A stretch of 64,000 nt of DNA from Nevskia soli DSM 19509 (lineage in GTDB: Bacteria; Pseudomonadota; Gammaproteobacteria; Nevskiales; Nevskiaceae): positions 32,019 to 96,018 of the forward strand of contig NZ_JONR01000024.1 in the NCBI RefSeq assembly GCF_000711955.1, written 5' to 3'. This document shows positions 1 to 9,039 of this stretch, piece by piece. The position numbers were made by a program, and so were the translations under genes. How positions within the stretch are numbered: the stretch's first letter is position 1; each line of letters starts with the position of its first letter. Below the pieces are notes generated by a model that saw only the letters and a program-made list of their open reading frames with translations, did not search any database and was not told the DNA's origin.

Positions 1-2
1 TC

Positions 3-581
3 TCGTATCTCGATCCGGCTGATGCGGTGGCAAAGGAGGGTTCAATTGGGCGCGGCTTGGCCGGTGTCGACCTGCGTATCGTCGCCGATGATGCCAGCAG
101 CATGCCGCCGGGCTCCATCGGACAACTCGTCGCCAGGGGTGAAAACGTGACCCCTGGCTATCTCGGCGACGACGAGGCTACACAGGAAATCATTCGCGAT
201 GGGTGGCTATGGACAGGAGATCTTGGCTACATGGATGACGATGGCTTCATTTTCATCACCGGCCGTTCCACAGAATTGATGAAAATTCGAGGTTACCGGG
301 TCAGCCCCACGGAGATCGAACATTGCCTTTGCCGGCATCCGGAGGTCTTGGAAGCCGCGGTGGTGAGTATTCCAAGCGACATTGAGGGCGAGAGTGCTGC
401 AGCATTCGTGGTGACCAGTCCGGGCAAGACCGTGGCTGAAGAGGCCTTGCGCAAGTTTTGCCGTGAGCGGTTGCCCATATATAAAGTCCCCAGGTTTATC
501 CGGTTCGAATCAACATTGCCGCGAACCGGCAGCGGGAAAATCTGCAAATCAGAACTCAAAGAACGGGCGGTAAGACAATGA
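3..581 (+). CDS. Acyl-adenylating enzyme (AMP-binding ligase), C-terminal part, cut by window edge
   Basis: The reading frame is open from the first bases of the window, so the start lies upstream; about 192 C-terminal residues are visible. They carry hallmarks of the ANL superfamily (acyl-CoA ligases and adenylation domains): GYLG, the WTGDLGYMDDDG hinge-region motif, the GR...KIRGYRVSPTEIE segment, and the GSGKI stretch near the C-terminus holding the catalytic lysine of the C-terminal subdomain. The family activates a carboxylate as acyl-AMP; the substrate cannot be read from this part. It overlaps the next gene by 4 bp (ATGA), so the two are probably co-translated. A free-standing adenylation enzyme is as likely as a true acyl-CoA synthetase. 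Confidence 0.85.
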   Translation, partial: SYLDPADAVAKEGSIGRGLAGVDLRIVADDASSMPPGSIGQLVARGENVTPGYLGDDEATQEIIRDGWLWTGDLGYMDDDGFIFITGRSTELMKIRGYRVSPTEIEHCLCRHPEVLEAAVVSIPSDIEGESAAAFVVTSPGKTVAEEALRKFCRERLPIYKVPRFIRFESTLPRTGSGKICKSELKERAVRQ

Positions 582-1615
582 TGTTTAACTCACAGGTGCT
601 GTCCATCGATCTCGAAGCCAAGGCAGCCGAATTGTCAGGTAAGCTTTCCAAAGCCGTACTGCATGTACTGCGCCGGCGTGGTTTGGTTGTGGCGATTTCC
701 GGAGGTATCGACTCAGCCTGCACTGCCGCCCTGGCGGTGCGCGCACTGGGCCCCAGGCGCGTTCACGGATTGCTGTTGCCCGAGCGCGACTCGCAGGCTT
801 TGAGTACCCGGCTGGGACGGGAGTTGTGCGAAAAACTCGATATTCCATATTCCGTGCACGACATCGCTCCGATGCTGGAAGCGGCCGGCTGCTATAGCCT
901 GCGCGACGAAGCGGTGCGTTCCGTATGCCCAGATTTCCAATCTGGATGGCCATGGAATATCGTTCTGGGCAGCGACCGGTCCGGCGCCTCACGCCTCAAT
1001 GTGTTTTATCTCGTGGTGCGCCGCCCGGACGGAGACGAGCAACGTGTGCGTCTGACGCCGCAGGCATATTTGCAGATCGTCGCGGCCACCAATTTCAAGC
1101 AACGCGCGCGCAAGATGATGGAGTACTACCACGCCGATCGCCTGGTCTATGCCACCTCGGGAACTCCGAACCGCCTTGAGTACGATCAGGGCTTCTTCGT
1201 CAAACTCGGAGACGGTGCTGCCGATGTGAAGCCCATCGCGGGACTCTACAAGACCCAGGTATATGCCCTGGCGGCCCATCTTGGAGTGATTGACGGCATA
1301 CTGCGTCGCGAACCCACCACCGATACCTATAGCCTGGAGCAGTCGCAGGAAGATTTCTATTTCTCGCTGCACTATTCGCAATTGGACCTGATTCTTTGGG
1401 CCAAGAATCACGATATCCCGGTGGCCGAGGTAAGCAGACAGCTAGGACTGGACATGCAACTGATTCAGCACGCCTACAACGACATCGACCAGAAACGCAA
1501 GTCAACCGCCTATCTGCATGCGCAGCCGATACTGCTCGAACCGGTAAACGAGATCGAAGCATTTCGGCCCAGGCTGGATGTTCAAATCCGAAATTCGGTA
1601 GGTGTTGCCGCATGA
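578..1615 (+). CDS. NAD synthase-like ATP-dependent amidotransferase
   Basis: A 345-residue protein with the PP-loop ATP-pyrophosphatase motif SGGIDS near residue 42 and the NadE-like block GDGAADVKPIAGLYKTQV near residue 212. This family adenylates a carboxylate and replaces AMP with ammonia, as in NAD synthesis from deamido-NAD. It lacks a glutaminase domain, so it would use free ammonia or a partner. The usual NadE GTGNKSE motif reads SGTPNRLE, and there is an extra segment around residues 120-165, so it is divergent. It overlaps the upstream adenylating enzyme by 4 bp. The start is one of two adjacent ATGs (578 or 581). It may serve a dedicated biosynthetic pathway rather than bulk NAD synthesis; that is inference from divergence and context. 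Confidence 0.75.
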   Translation: MMFNSQVLSIDLEAKAAELSGKLSKAVLHVLRRRGLVVAISGGIDSACTAALAVRALGPRRVHGLLLPERDSQALSTRLGRELCEKLDIPYSVHDIAPMLEAAGCYSLRDEAVRSVCPDFQSGWPWNIVLGSDRSGASRLNVFYLVVRRPDGDEQRVRLTPQAYLQIVAATNFKQRARKMMEYYHADRLVYATSGTPNRLEYDQGFFVKLGDGAADVKPIAGLYKTQVYALAAHLGVIDGILRREPTTDTYSLEQSQEDFYFSLHYSQLDLILWAKNHDIPVAEVSRQLGLDMQLIQHAYNDIDQKRKSTAYLHAQPILLEPVNEIEAFRPRLDVQIRNSVGVAA

Positions 1616-1883
1616 GGTTGGGCGCTCTGTTCCTGCCCACGAGGCAATGTCGAGGTTTTGATGAAGCAGATCCAGTGCGTAGCGGCGGCTATCGATAGAT
1701 GCGAACGCCTCGCCGGGACACCGGACTGCGTTGAAACAACGGCAGCCCTCGGAAAAAAATACCGCTATATGAAGCGCCGCGGTTGAAGCAGTCCGGAAAA
1801 AGATATCAGATGTGCTCTGTCAATCCAATCTCAGACCAGATGGAGAAAACTGCATGGTAATGGCGCCCACGAAGGCTCCGATA

Positions 1884-2267
1884 TCACCGGTTGCGGGGAG
1901 GGGGAGGCGTGTTCTGGTAGACATAGCCGGGAACCTGGTTGCCCTTGCTGTACATGCACTGTTCGTAGGCGATGTCATAGCGCCGCTGCAAGCCTCTGCT
2001 TGAACGATCCGTCTCGCCGGCACCAATGGCCGATCCGGCAATCAGTCCGACGCCGGCGCCGGTGGCCGCGCCACCCCCGGACCGCCCGATGAGGGCCCCC
2101 GCGGCCGTACCGATGGCCGTGCCCGCCACGGCCGTACCGAGTCCCTGATTCTGGGCGTTCGCCGCACCTTGCCCGATCTGCTGCTGGGCGAATTGTCGAC
2201 ACACCTGATCATCTTCGGCAAATACTTCGAAAGGCTTGTACAGGATCGACATGCGGCAATTAGTCAT
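1884..2267 (-). CDS. Glycine-zipper (YMGG-like) protein without visible signal peptide
   Basis: About 127 residues. The middle is a glycine-zipper repeat rich in GTAVAGTAIG- and GAGVGLIAGSAIG-like stretches, preceded by a FEVFAEDDQVCRQFA segment and followed by a Tyr/Pro-rich tail, as in small outer-membrane glycine-zipper proteins. Relatives normally have a signal peptide before the FEVF-like segment; here the protein starts with MTNCRMSIL and no hydrophobic leader is seen. The start at 2267 is chosen for an AGGAAG ribosome site about 9 nt upstream; an alternative ATG at 2288 overlaps the stop of the preceding gene (ATGA). It is probably translationally coupled to that gene. Confidence 0.65.
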   Translation of the reverse strand: MTNCRMSILYKPFEVFAEDDQVCRQFAQQQIGQGAANAQNQGLGTAVAGTAIGTAAGALIGRSGGGAATGAGVGLIAGSAIGAGETDRSSRGLQRRYDIAYEQCMYSKGNQVPGYVYQNTPPPPRNR

Positions 2268-2284
2268 CGGGAGTCTTCCTGCTG

Positions 2285-2761
2285 TCATGGACCGGGAGGC
2301 GCCGGCGAGGGCGCTGGCGTGGCCGTAACCGCTTTCCAGGGCACGTTGCACTGCGTAACGTAGGGGTAGTAACCAGCCGGCTGTTCGCACCAATACCAAT
2401 ACTGCGTTGGTGGTGGCCCCGGCGGCATAGCGATGACAACCTCGGGCGGGACATATGCATCCGGATACGGATAGACCGGCGCGGCATACCAGAACCAGCT
2501 TGGGCCAACTACCCACCACCACCCGCCGTAATGGCCGTGATCACCATGATGCCAGTGCCCCTCACGCCAATGGTCCCCTAGATAGGGGGCGGGCGGGACA
2601 TGGCGATACGACCCGAAGCCGCCGTATCCACCATGTACGGGCGGTGCTCCGTGCCCTCCGCCTGGATGACCATGCTGTGCTTGAGCGAAGGCAGCCGGGA
2701 GAAGCAGCACGGTCGCGGCGAAGAACCGGACCATATTTTTTGCCAACGGCAATTCACGCAT
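2285..2761 (-). CDS. Secreted His/Gly/Tyr/Pro-rich small protein
   Basis: 158 residues. It begins with a positively charged stretch and a hydrophobic segment (residues 10-28, ending AFAQAQ) typical of a Sec signal peptide, followed by a low-complexity region rich in His, Gly, Trp, Tyr and Pro with HG and HGDHGHYGG patterns. No catalytic motif is visible; the histidine density would suit metal binding or a surface role, which is inference only. Start 2761 has a GGAG site 5 nt upstream. It is the first gene of a two-gene unit with the glycine-zipper gene, and a perfect FNR-type box lies about 92 bp upstream. Confidence 0.7.
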   Translation of the reverse strand: MRELPLAKNMVRFFAATVLLLPAAFAQAQHGHPGGGHGAPPVHGGYGGFGSYRHVPPAPYLGDHWREGHWHHGDHGHYGGWWWVVGPSWFWYAAPVYPYPDAYVPPEVVIAMPPGPPPTQYWYWCEQPAGYYPYVTQCNVPWKAVTATPAPSPAPPGP

Positions 2762-3164
2762 ACCTGCTCCAAGAAAGAACGCCGCAGGGTTTCATATGCA
2801 CACCAGCGGCAAAAAACTTGGATGAGTCTAGTCCGCCGCCGCGCGCACCGACCTTGATCCACATCAATCCGGGACCGTCTGCGTTGCCTTGGGGAGGCGT
2901 GAATTTGCATGAACGGACCAGTGGATGGCGTTGCGCGATATCGACGGACCATGGTCCGGGACAACGGATCTTTCGCTAATGCGAGCTTCTTCGTCGCGGG
3001 CCGCTCAGCGAGCATTGCCGCAAGTCTGGGACATGAACCTGGCTTGGCGAAAATCCTTGCAAAAAATCCCGGGCACGTCTTGCGCAACCCGTGTTACAGC
3101 AAGTTGCAGGTGCCGACGATGCGATGACGGATAATCGGCCTGCGAACCATCTGCGCGCGTCGTT
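2762..3164. other. Intergenic stretch of 403 bp
   Basis: No credible gene is seen here: the short open frames on both strands lack a ribosome site and protein-like composition. It holds the FNR-type box at 2854-2867, serving the minus-strand gene that starts at 2761, and the 3' flank of the next minus-strand gene. Confidence 0.6.
2854..2867. promoter_or_regulatory. FNR/ANR-type box upstream of the His-rich protein gene
   Basis: TTGAT-CCAC-ATCAA, a perfect match to the FNR/ANR consensus, 92 bp upstream of the minus-strand start at 2761. Confidence 0.75.
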
Positions 3165-4070
3165 TCACAGCCCGGTGGAAGGCGCCCTCCCATCCAGAGC
3201 GTCGATGAGGCGGGCAGCCTGCGGAATTGGCCCATCATCACTGAATAAGGCGGCAAAATGATCGTCGCTCAGGAAGCTCAGGATATGTTGAGCAGCACCG
3301 TCGACGTAGGCTATGTCGGCGATCAGGCGGACACCGTGACTGTAATCCGCATAGCGCCAGCCGTGTACCGTGCTGAGCGGCTGGATCGGCCGACCAGTCG
3401 GAAGATGCCAGCCATAAATGGCGACCCGGTCCTGCATTCGCCACAGGCGAGAAGTTAGAACCAGGTCTTTTTTGTCGCCCGCCGTTAGCGTACCCAGGGG
3501 AAGACCGTTCGCGGCCCGCTGCTCTCCCACCATCAGGTTGTGCTGCCAGTAGTAGGCCGTCGAACGCATGGCATCGCTGGCTGGCAAGGGCCGAGGCTGC
3601 AACTGTACCGGTGATTGCGCGTAAACCGCATCGACCATTTTGCGAGTCGGCAACAAGAAACCGAATCGCCTGGCAATGCTCAAGGCTGTTTCGAGGCGCA
3701 TCGGCGCGAGGAAATAGTCGCTGTCGGACCCGATCGCCAGGTAATCTGGGGCGACGCAAATGACGACTCGGGCCTGCCCACGTTGCGCCGAACCTGAATC
3801 GAGCGTCACCGGGGTAAGTCGCCTCAGAAACCCTGGAATATTGCCGGCCACAAGCTGATCACGGATCGCAGCCTCCCGCAAATCGTCGCTCAGTCCCTCG
3901 ATTTTACGGGCGAACTGGCTACCGGACAGCGCCGAGGCCGATCGTGGGGGGATGGACGAACTTAGATTTTGGCCACAATCCCCTGTATTTGCCAAGGCCT
4001 TTACTGGAATCGCCACAACCGACGCCATGATCCACAACGCAACCGCCCATCGCAAGCTTCGCAGCTTCAT
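3165..4070 (-). CDS. Secreted conserved hypothetical protein
   Basis: About 301 residues from ATG 4070. The N-terminus (MKLRSLRW, then a hydrophobic run to VKALAN) reads as a Sec signal peptide cleaved near residue 27. The mature part has no motif I can assign; it includes VVICVAPDYLAIGSDSDYF, a YYWQHNLM segment and HGWRYADYSHGVRL, suggesting a compact soluble domain. Codon use resembles its neighbours. ATG 4070 is preferred because it places the charged n-region directly before the hydrophobic core and has a GAGAA tract upstream; ATG 4085 is also possible. The family is not recognised, and a periplasmic location is inferred from the leader. Confidence 0.65.
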   Translation of the reverse strand: MKLRSLRWAVALWIMASVVAIPVKALANTGDCGQNLSSSIPPRSASALSGSQFARKIEGLSDDLREAAIRDQLVAGNIPGFLRRLTPVTLDSGSAQRGQARVVICVAPDYLAIGSDSDYFLAPMRLETALSIARRFGFLLPTRKMVDAVYAQSPVQLQPRPLPASDAMRSTAYYWQHNLMVGEQRAANGLPLGTLTAGDKKDLVLTSRLWRMQDRVAIYGWHLPTGRPIQPLSTVHGWRYADYSHGVRLIADIAYVDGAAQHILSFLSDDHFAALFSDDGPIPQAARLIDALDGRAPSTGL

Positions 4071-4209
4071 ATTTTTCTCGCGCATCAAGTATGAATTGGT
4101 GCGCGAAATACCGCGCTTCATGCTTTGTATGGGCAATTATGCAGCTTTTCCACCTTTGTCCGATGAATGGTCGGCAGCTTGGGGCCCGTAGGTGCGGGCC
4201 CAATCGGAG

Positions 4210-4223
4210 TTGATCCATATCAA
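4210..4223. promoter_or_regulatory. FNR/ANR-type box upstream of the 150-residue secreted protein
   Basis: TTGAT-CCAT-ATCAA, a perfect dyad 72 bp upstream of ATG 4296. Confidence 0.75.
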
Positions 4224-4295
4224 GGTATGGCCAAAACGCAATCCCTAGCATGCAGTCGAGGTATCAATCCAATCCATCGTCGTTTGGGGTCAGAG

Positions 4296-4748
4296 ATGAA
4301 GCCGCCGCCGTTCATGATCAAACAGTTTGCCACCCTTGCCGCCGTCATCGCGGCATCGCTTGTATCGAACGTCTCGGCTGATGGCGGCGCATTGCCTCCT
4401 TTGCGCCACGTCGGGGATATCAGCTACCGCAACGGCGGGATCGGTGTCGACGAATCGCAGGCGTTGAAGGCCGAAGCCGAAAGGTACCCGCTGACTCTGG
4501 TCTTTGCTGCCCGCATCGGCAAGCGCGACGCCTATACCTCCGCCGTGAAGGTGACCATCGTCAAGGCCGATGGCTCTTCCACGCTGGAGGTCAATTCCGA
4601 AGGGCCTTATCTCCTGGTTGATCTGCCAATCGGAAACTATCGGATAACTGCCATCAGCAATGGACGCAGCAAAAGCCAATCGGTGGCGATCTTGGCTGGA
4701 TCCCGTAGACAAGTGGTTTTTGAATGGCCTGAAGAAAACCAGGAATAG
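4296..4748 (+). CDS. Small secreted protein with carboxypeptidase-regulatory-like (beta-sandwich) look
   Basis: 150 residues from ATG 4296. Residues 1-27 form a signal peptide (hydrophobic stretch ending NVSADGG). The rest contains GGIGVDESQALKAEA, a predicted strand region around VKVTIVKADG and a PYLLVDLPIGNYRI segment. The last resembles the DLP-x-G-x-Y turn of small surface-exposed Ig-like/CarboxypepD_reg domains, so an export and envelope or ligand role is plausible. A clear paralogue, broken by a frameshift, lies at 26325-26772. A perfect FNR-type box lies 72 bp upstream. The exact function is unknown. Confidence 0.7.
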   Translation: MKPPPFMIKQFATLAAVIAASLVSNVSADGGALPPLRHVGDISYRNGGIGVDESQALKAEAERYPLTLVFAARIGKRDAYTSAVKVTIVKADGSSTLEVNSEGPYLLVDLPIGNYRITAISNGRSKSQSVAILAGSRRQVVFEWPEENQE

Positions 4749-4763
4749 GACGCAACCGCGCGA

Positions 4764-5807
4764 ATGACTAACAAAGTATGTCTAGTAACTGGCGGCTCGG
4801 GGTTTCTTGGTATCAATCTATGCCGGTATCTCCTGGCGCGTGGCTATACGCTGCGCACCCTGGACATCGCTCCGTTCGAATACCCCGAGAGAAACGTGGT
4901 GGAAGTCTTGCATGGGGACATACGCGATCGGTCGGCCGTCGATGCCGCGATGCGCGGCATCGACCTCGTCGTCCACGCCGCCGCCGCCTTGCCGCTGAGC
5001 AGTCCCGATGATATTTTCTCCACTGACGCCGATGGTACGCGCATCGTTCTTGAGAGTGCATTCCGCAACGGTGTATCGCGGGTGATTTTTACCTCGTCCA
5101 CATCGGTCTATGGCATTCCGGATCACCATCCGCTGCATGAGGAGGACTCTCTGCACGGCGTCGGGCCATACGGCGAGGCCAAGATCGAGGCGGAACGCCA
5201 CTGCCGCGAATTCCGTGCAGCAGGGCATTGCGTGACGGTGTTGCGCCCCAAGAGCTTCGTCGGGCCGGAGCGGCTGGGCGTATTTGAATTGCTCTACGAC
5301 TGGGCTGCCGCAGGCAGGAATTTCCCGGTGCTTGGATCAGGCGACAACCTCTACCAGTTGCTTGACGTGGAAGACCTCTGTGCGGTCATCCATCGCTGCG
5401 CCACTCTTGATGCCGATGTGGTGAACGACAGCTTCAATGTTGGTGCGAAGGATTTCTGCACCATGCGCGAGAACTTCCAGGCGGTACTCGACCGCGCGGG
5501 TCACGGCAAGCGTGTCATCGGCTTTCCCGCCCGTCCCGTCATTATCGCTCTGCGTCTGCTTGAGTCACTGCACTTGTCGCCGATTTACCAGTGGATATAC
5601 GCGACTGCGGCGCAAGAGAGCTTCGTATCCATCGAGCGATTGGAGCAGAAGCTTGGCTATGTGCCCCGCTATTCGAATCAACAGGCGCTGCTGCGCAATT
5701 TTGATTGGTATCTGGAACACCGCGACGAATACCGCGGCAAAACAGGAGTCTCGCATCGGGTCCCGTGGAAACGGGGGGCGCTGAAACTGGCTGAGGTGTT
5801 CTTTTGA
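4764..5807 (+). CDS. NAD-dependent epimerase/dehydratase (extended SDR)
   Basis: 347 residues. The N-terminal Rossmann motif TGGSGFLG (residues 9-16), a DIRD segment at about 52-55, the SSTSVYG block and the catalytic YGEAK (Tyr/Lys near residues 135-139) identify an extended short-chain dehydrogenase acting on nucleotide sugars or related substrates. The C-terminal half carries a substrate-binding region that does not fix specificity. It starts 15 bp after the previous stop and ends overlapping the HAD-UbiA gene, forming a tight operon with it. Its partner suggests polyprenyl-linked pentose or other envelope sugar chemistry; that link is inference. Confidence 0.85.
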   Translation: MTNKVCLVTGGSGFLGINLCRYLLARGYTLRTLDIAPFEYPERNVVEVLHGDIRDRSAVDAAMRGIDLVVHAAAALPLSSPDDIFSTDADGTRIVLESAFRNGVSRVIFTSSTSVYGIPDHHPLHEEDSLHGVGPYGEAKIEAERHCREFRAAGHCVTVLRPKSFVGPERLGVFELLYDWAAAGRNFPVLGSGDNLYQLLDVEDLCAVIHRCATLDADVVNDSFNVGAKDFCTMRENFQAVLDRAGHGKRVIGFPARPVIIALRLLESLHLSPIYQWIYATAAQESFVSIERLEQKLGYVPRYSNQQALLRNFDWYLEHRDEYRGKTGVSHRVPWKRGALKLAEVFF

Positions 5808-7324
5808 TGATCGGCCAAAAGCTCATTCACGCCCTGCGCCTGGATGCGGATGATCCCCTTGATCCAGCTGCGCACGTTCCAGATGCAAACACCTTGGCAT
5901 CGGCTGCCGAAATGGTGCCTTTGGTGGTGGACCTCGATGGGACTCTGATCCAGTCGGATCTGCTATTCGAATCGGCCTTGGGGGCCGTCCGGCGCAAGCC
6001 TTTGAACCTGCTCCGGCTTCCCTATTGGCTGGGGCAGGGCGTCGCCGCTATGAAGCACCATCTGGCTGAAAAAAGTCGTCTTGACATCTCCACCCTGCCG
6101 TACCGCGGAGAATTGCTCGACTATCTCCGGCAGGAAAAGAGCCGGGGCAGGCATATCGTGCTCGCTACGGCTGCGGATCAATTGCTCGCCAATGCTGTAT
6201 CCCGGGAGTTGGGGGTATTCGACACAATATTCGCCAGCGACGGCGGGGATAATCTCAGTGGAGAGCGCAAACGGGACGTACTCGTGGCGGCCTTTGGAGC
6301 GCGGGGGTTCGACTACATCGGCAATTCCCGTCGAGACTTACCGATATGGGCCGTTGCACGCCATGCACTCGTCGCCGGATCGGATGAGGTGCTATGCGCA
6401 CGCATCAAGAGCTCCACGCCGGTGGATCGAATATTCAGGCCCGCCGGGGGAGAATGGAGGGAATACCTGCGCGAATTGCGTCCACATCAGTGGTTGAAGA
6501 ATTCCCTGGTGTTCCTGCCTCTGGCGGCGAGCCATCGACTATTTGACCCCGTCTTGCTGTTCCATGCCTTCCTTGCCTTCCTTGCCTTCACCCTTTGTGC
6601 GTCCAGCGTATATCTGCTCAATGACCTGTTAGATCTGCCGGCCGACCGGCACCACCCTCACAAGCGATTTCGACCGCTGGCCTCGGGCAGCGTGGGGATT
6701 CGTGGCGCCTGCGGTCTATTGGCGGCGCTGTTGCTGGCAGCCGCACTGGTCGGTGCTGCTTTACAAGCTGAGTTTCTGATGGTGCTGGGATTCTACTTTG
6801 CTACCACGCTCGCCTATTCCTTCGGGCTCAAGGACTACGCTGTGCTGGACGTTCTGATCCTGGCGGGGGGCTATGCCGCTCGAGTTGCGGCTGGATCCGC
6901 GGCTGCGGGCATCTCCTTGTCGTCCTGGCTTCTGGCGTTTTGCATATTCCTGTTCTTCAGCCTGGCATTGCTCAAACGCTTTGCCGAACTGGTCGCGCAA
7001 AGGGAGGTTAGCGGCTCCAAGGCCCATGCGCGAGGCTATGTGCTGAATGACGCCGGCGTGATCGCCGCACAGGGCATCGCCAGCGGGTACCTCTCCGTGC
7101 TGGTGCTGGCGCTTTACACCAACACCACAATGGTGCAGAGCCTGCATGGGCGATATTGGCTTTTTTGGGTGAACTGCCTCCTGCTCCTGTACTGGATCAG
7201 CTATATGTGGTTGATGGCCGACCGCGGCCATGTCGAAGATGATCCGGTTGTATTCGCACTGAAGAATCCCGTCAGCCGGGCTCTTCTCACGGTCATGGCG
7301 CTCGTGGGATTGGCCGCGACGTGA
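5807..7324 (+). CDS. HAD phosphatase - UbiA prenyltransferase fusion (polyprenyl-phosphate phosphoribosyltransferase type)
   Basis: About 505 residues. An N-terminal HAD domain (DLDGTL near residue 46, with the conserved Asp nucleophile) is fused to an integral-membrane UbiA domain from about residue 215. The UbiA part opens with LRPHQWLKN and has NDLLDLPADRHHPHKRFRP, the Asp-rich site typical of decaprenyl-phosphate 5-phosphoribose synthase relatives, followed by several membrane helices and a DDPVVFALK tail. Such enzymes move phosphoribose from PRPP to a polyprenyl phosphate, and a fused phosphatase could then remove the 5-phosphate. ATG 5807 overlaps the SDR stop; a TTG at 5804 is an alternative. 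The substrate assignment is inference from family resemblance. Confidence 0.8.
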   Translation: MIGQKLIHALRLDADDPLDPAAHVPDANTLASAAEMVPLVVDLDGTLIQSDLLFESALGAVRRKPLNLLRLPYWLGQGVAAMKHHLAEKSRLDISTLPYRGELLDYLRQEKSRGRHIVLATAADQLLANAVSRELGVFDTIFASDGGDNLSGERKRDVLVAAFGARGFDYIGNSRRDLPIWAVARHALVAGSDEVLCARIKSSTPVDRIFRPAGGEWREYLRELRPHQWLKNSLVFLPLAASHRLFDPVLLFHAFLAFLAFTLCASSVYLLNDLLDLPADRHHPHKRFRPLASGSVGIRGACGLLAALLLAAALVGAALQAEFLMVLGFYFATTLAYSFGLKDYAVLDVLILAGGYAARVAAGSAAAGISLSSWLLAFCIFLFFSLALLKRFAELVAQREVSGSKAHARGYVLNDAGVIAAQGIASGYLSVLVLALYTNTTMVQSLHGRYWLFWVNCLLLLYWISYMWLMADRGHVEDDPVVFALKNPVSRALLTVMALVGLAAT

Positions 7325-9039
7325 ATCCGGCAGCCTCGCGCGTTTGCGCTGTACTGCTGTGCTTGCTGATGCTTGGTGCAACGGACGAGCAGCATGCGAT
7401 GCCGCGGCTTGGTCCGGAGACCATTGTCGATTTGCAGCCCTTCCGGACAGTCACGTCTTTGGATATCGAAATGGGCGGTCGCAGCGGGCGGGCCACCCTG
7501 ATAGACCTCAACCCGGCAATCGGCGCCTGGTACCTCCTGCAGCTGCAATGGCCTGGTTCCGTTCAGTCCTACCACCTGGAGAGTGCCAGACATGGCGCGC
7601 AACAGTTGCGCCTCGATCGGCAGGGCCTGCTTCTTTCCGACGGCGGAGGGACCACCGGCTGCCCGCTCTGGGCAGGCGGTCCGGGCGGATTGCTGGAACA
7701 GGCGCAGCGCTCCGCTCTGCCATACGCACCGCTGTGTGATGGGCGCTTGTATTTACGCAACGCTGTGGCAGGTACCTACACCCGCCTGGAGCGGGTAACC
7801 AATTTCCTGCGGGACCGCGTCTGGGGCGGAGACCGGATAGTCAGCTTCGTCCGGGATCAGTTTTATCAGGATGCGTTTCTTGAACAAGCCAGGCCCGCGC
7901 CATCGCGGTTTCCACCCAGCGATCCCCCGGTATCGTCCTCGCCACAATCAGCACGTCTCGTCGCCAGTGGCGCGGTGGCCATTCTGCCCTCAGATATAGA
8001 GGTCGACCTGGGTGAAGCCGCCAACAGTATGTTGCTTGGGCAATGGTATCCCGTCCACGATTCACCCGGCATCTACTTGAGCGCGGTGCAACCGCAAGTT
8101 GTGGATGCGGCGGTAGCCGCGCGTCTGCGTAGTCGCGTCGTCAATCTCGATGCCGTCGAAGCGGTGGCTCTGGACTACCTCGTTGCCTTCGATCTGAGCC
8201 AGTTCGAACTCGGTTTTGCGCTTGGCACGGATCATCCGCGTCTTGGATGGTCCGAACGCGTTCTCGATGAAATGCGCGTCCCGAATCTGGCAGGACCTGA
8301 TGGTATCGATAGCGCTACGCCGCTGGCGCGGACCGGCATGGTCAGTCCTGCGTTCACCCCCTTGGTAGCGGCCACCTTCGCTGGCGGTTTCAAGCGCGAG
8401 CACGGCGCCTTTCACTATGGCGATCTCGCCTACAGGAATCGCGGTTCGCACTATGGCTTCATCGAGGAGGGCGTTGTATTCAGCACTCTGCAACCCGGAC
8501 TTTCCACCCTCTATGTACTTGCCGACGGTACGATCGGCATGAAGACCTGGAGCCACGACGACGATGCCATGTTGCCCCGCATCCGATACGCACGGCAAAA
8601 CGGCGTGGCGCTGATCGACCAAGACCCCGTCAGCGCCAGCCCACAATCTGGTCCGCTGATCACGCAGTGGGGGCCTGGCAACTGGTCGGGCTCCAAGGAT
8701 GAGCAATTCCGCACGCTGCGGGCGGGCGCCTGTCTGAGCGAGACGTCGACAAGGCGGTTCCTCATTTACGGATATTTTTCCGCCGCCACGCCTCGCGCCA
8801 TGGCCCGAGTATTCCAGGCGTACGGCTGCCGTTACGCCATGCACCTCGACATGAACGCTCTGGAACACACCTATCTGGCACTCTACACTCGAACCGCCGG
8901 ACGGTTGCTTGTTCAACATCTGGTCCGGGGCATGGACGAAGTCGACAAAAAAGGTGGCGATCAAATCGCGCCGAGGTTTCTGGGCTTCCCGGACGACCGG
9001 GATTTCTTCTATCTGTTGCGAAGGAGAGATGCGTCATGA
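7321..9039 (+). CDS. Large exported protein of unknown function (remote phosphodiester-glycosidase resemblance)
   Basis: 572 residues starting at GTG 7321, which overlaps the UbiA stop by 4 bp (GTGA). A short hydrophobic leader (VCAVLLCLLMLGA) suggests export. The C-terminal half has FAGGFKREHGAFHYGD, a long HYGFIEEG region and an AYGCRYAMHLDMNALEHTY stretch, loosely like the NGGFF and LDGGGS landmarks of NAGPA-type phosphodiester glycosidases, but the catalytic signature is not convincing. It is followed by an overlapping SUMF1-like gene. It may act on the product of the SDR/UbiA genes, as it is the third member of the operon. No function is claimed. Confidence 0.6.
   Translation: MNPAASRVCAVLLCLLMLGATDEQHAMPRLGPETIVDLQPFRTVTSLDIEMGGRSGRATLIDLNPAIGAWYLLQLQWPGSVQSYHLESARHGAQQLRLDRQGLLLSDGGGTTGCPLWAGGPGGLLEQAQRSALPYAPLCDGRLYLRNAVAGTYTRLERVTNFLRDRVWGGDRIVSFVRDQFYQDAFLEQARPAPSRFPPSDPPVSSSPQSARLVASGAVAILPSDIEVDLGEAANSMLLGQWYPVHDSPGIYLSAVQPQVVDAAVAARLRSRVVNLDAVEAVALDYLVAFDLSQFELGFALGTDHPRLGWSERVLDEMRVPNLAGPDGIDSATPLARTGMVSPAFTPLVAATFAGGFKREHGAFHYGDLAYRNRGSHYGFIEEGVVFSTLQPGLSTLYVLADGTIGMKTWSHDDDAMLPRIRYARQNGVALIDQDPVSASPQSGPLITQWGPGNWSGSKDEQFRTLRAGACLSETSTRRFLIYGYFSAATPRAMARVFQAYGCRYAMHLDMNALEHTYLALYTRTAGRLLVQHLVRGMDEVDKKGGDQIAPRFLGFPDDRDFFYLLRRRDAS

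Noticed and set aside
1884..2522. Long minus-strand frame running upstream of the glycine-zipper gene
   Set aside because: The N-terminal 80 residues overlap the secreted His-rich gene in another frame and look like shadow coding; the ribosome site and ATGA coupling support a start at 2267 or 2288.
8062..8964. 300-residue open frame antisense to the exported unknown protein
   Set aside because: It lies opposite a gene with operon overlaps on both ends, and its translation has no recognisable family or ribosome site.
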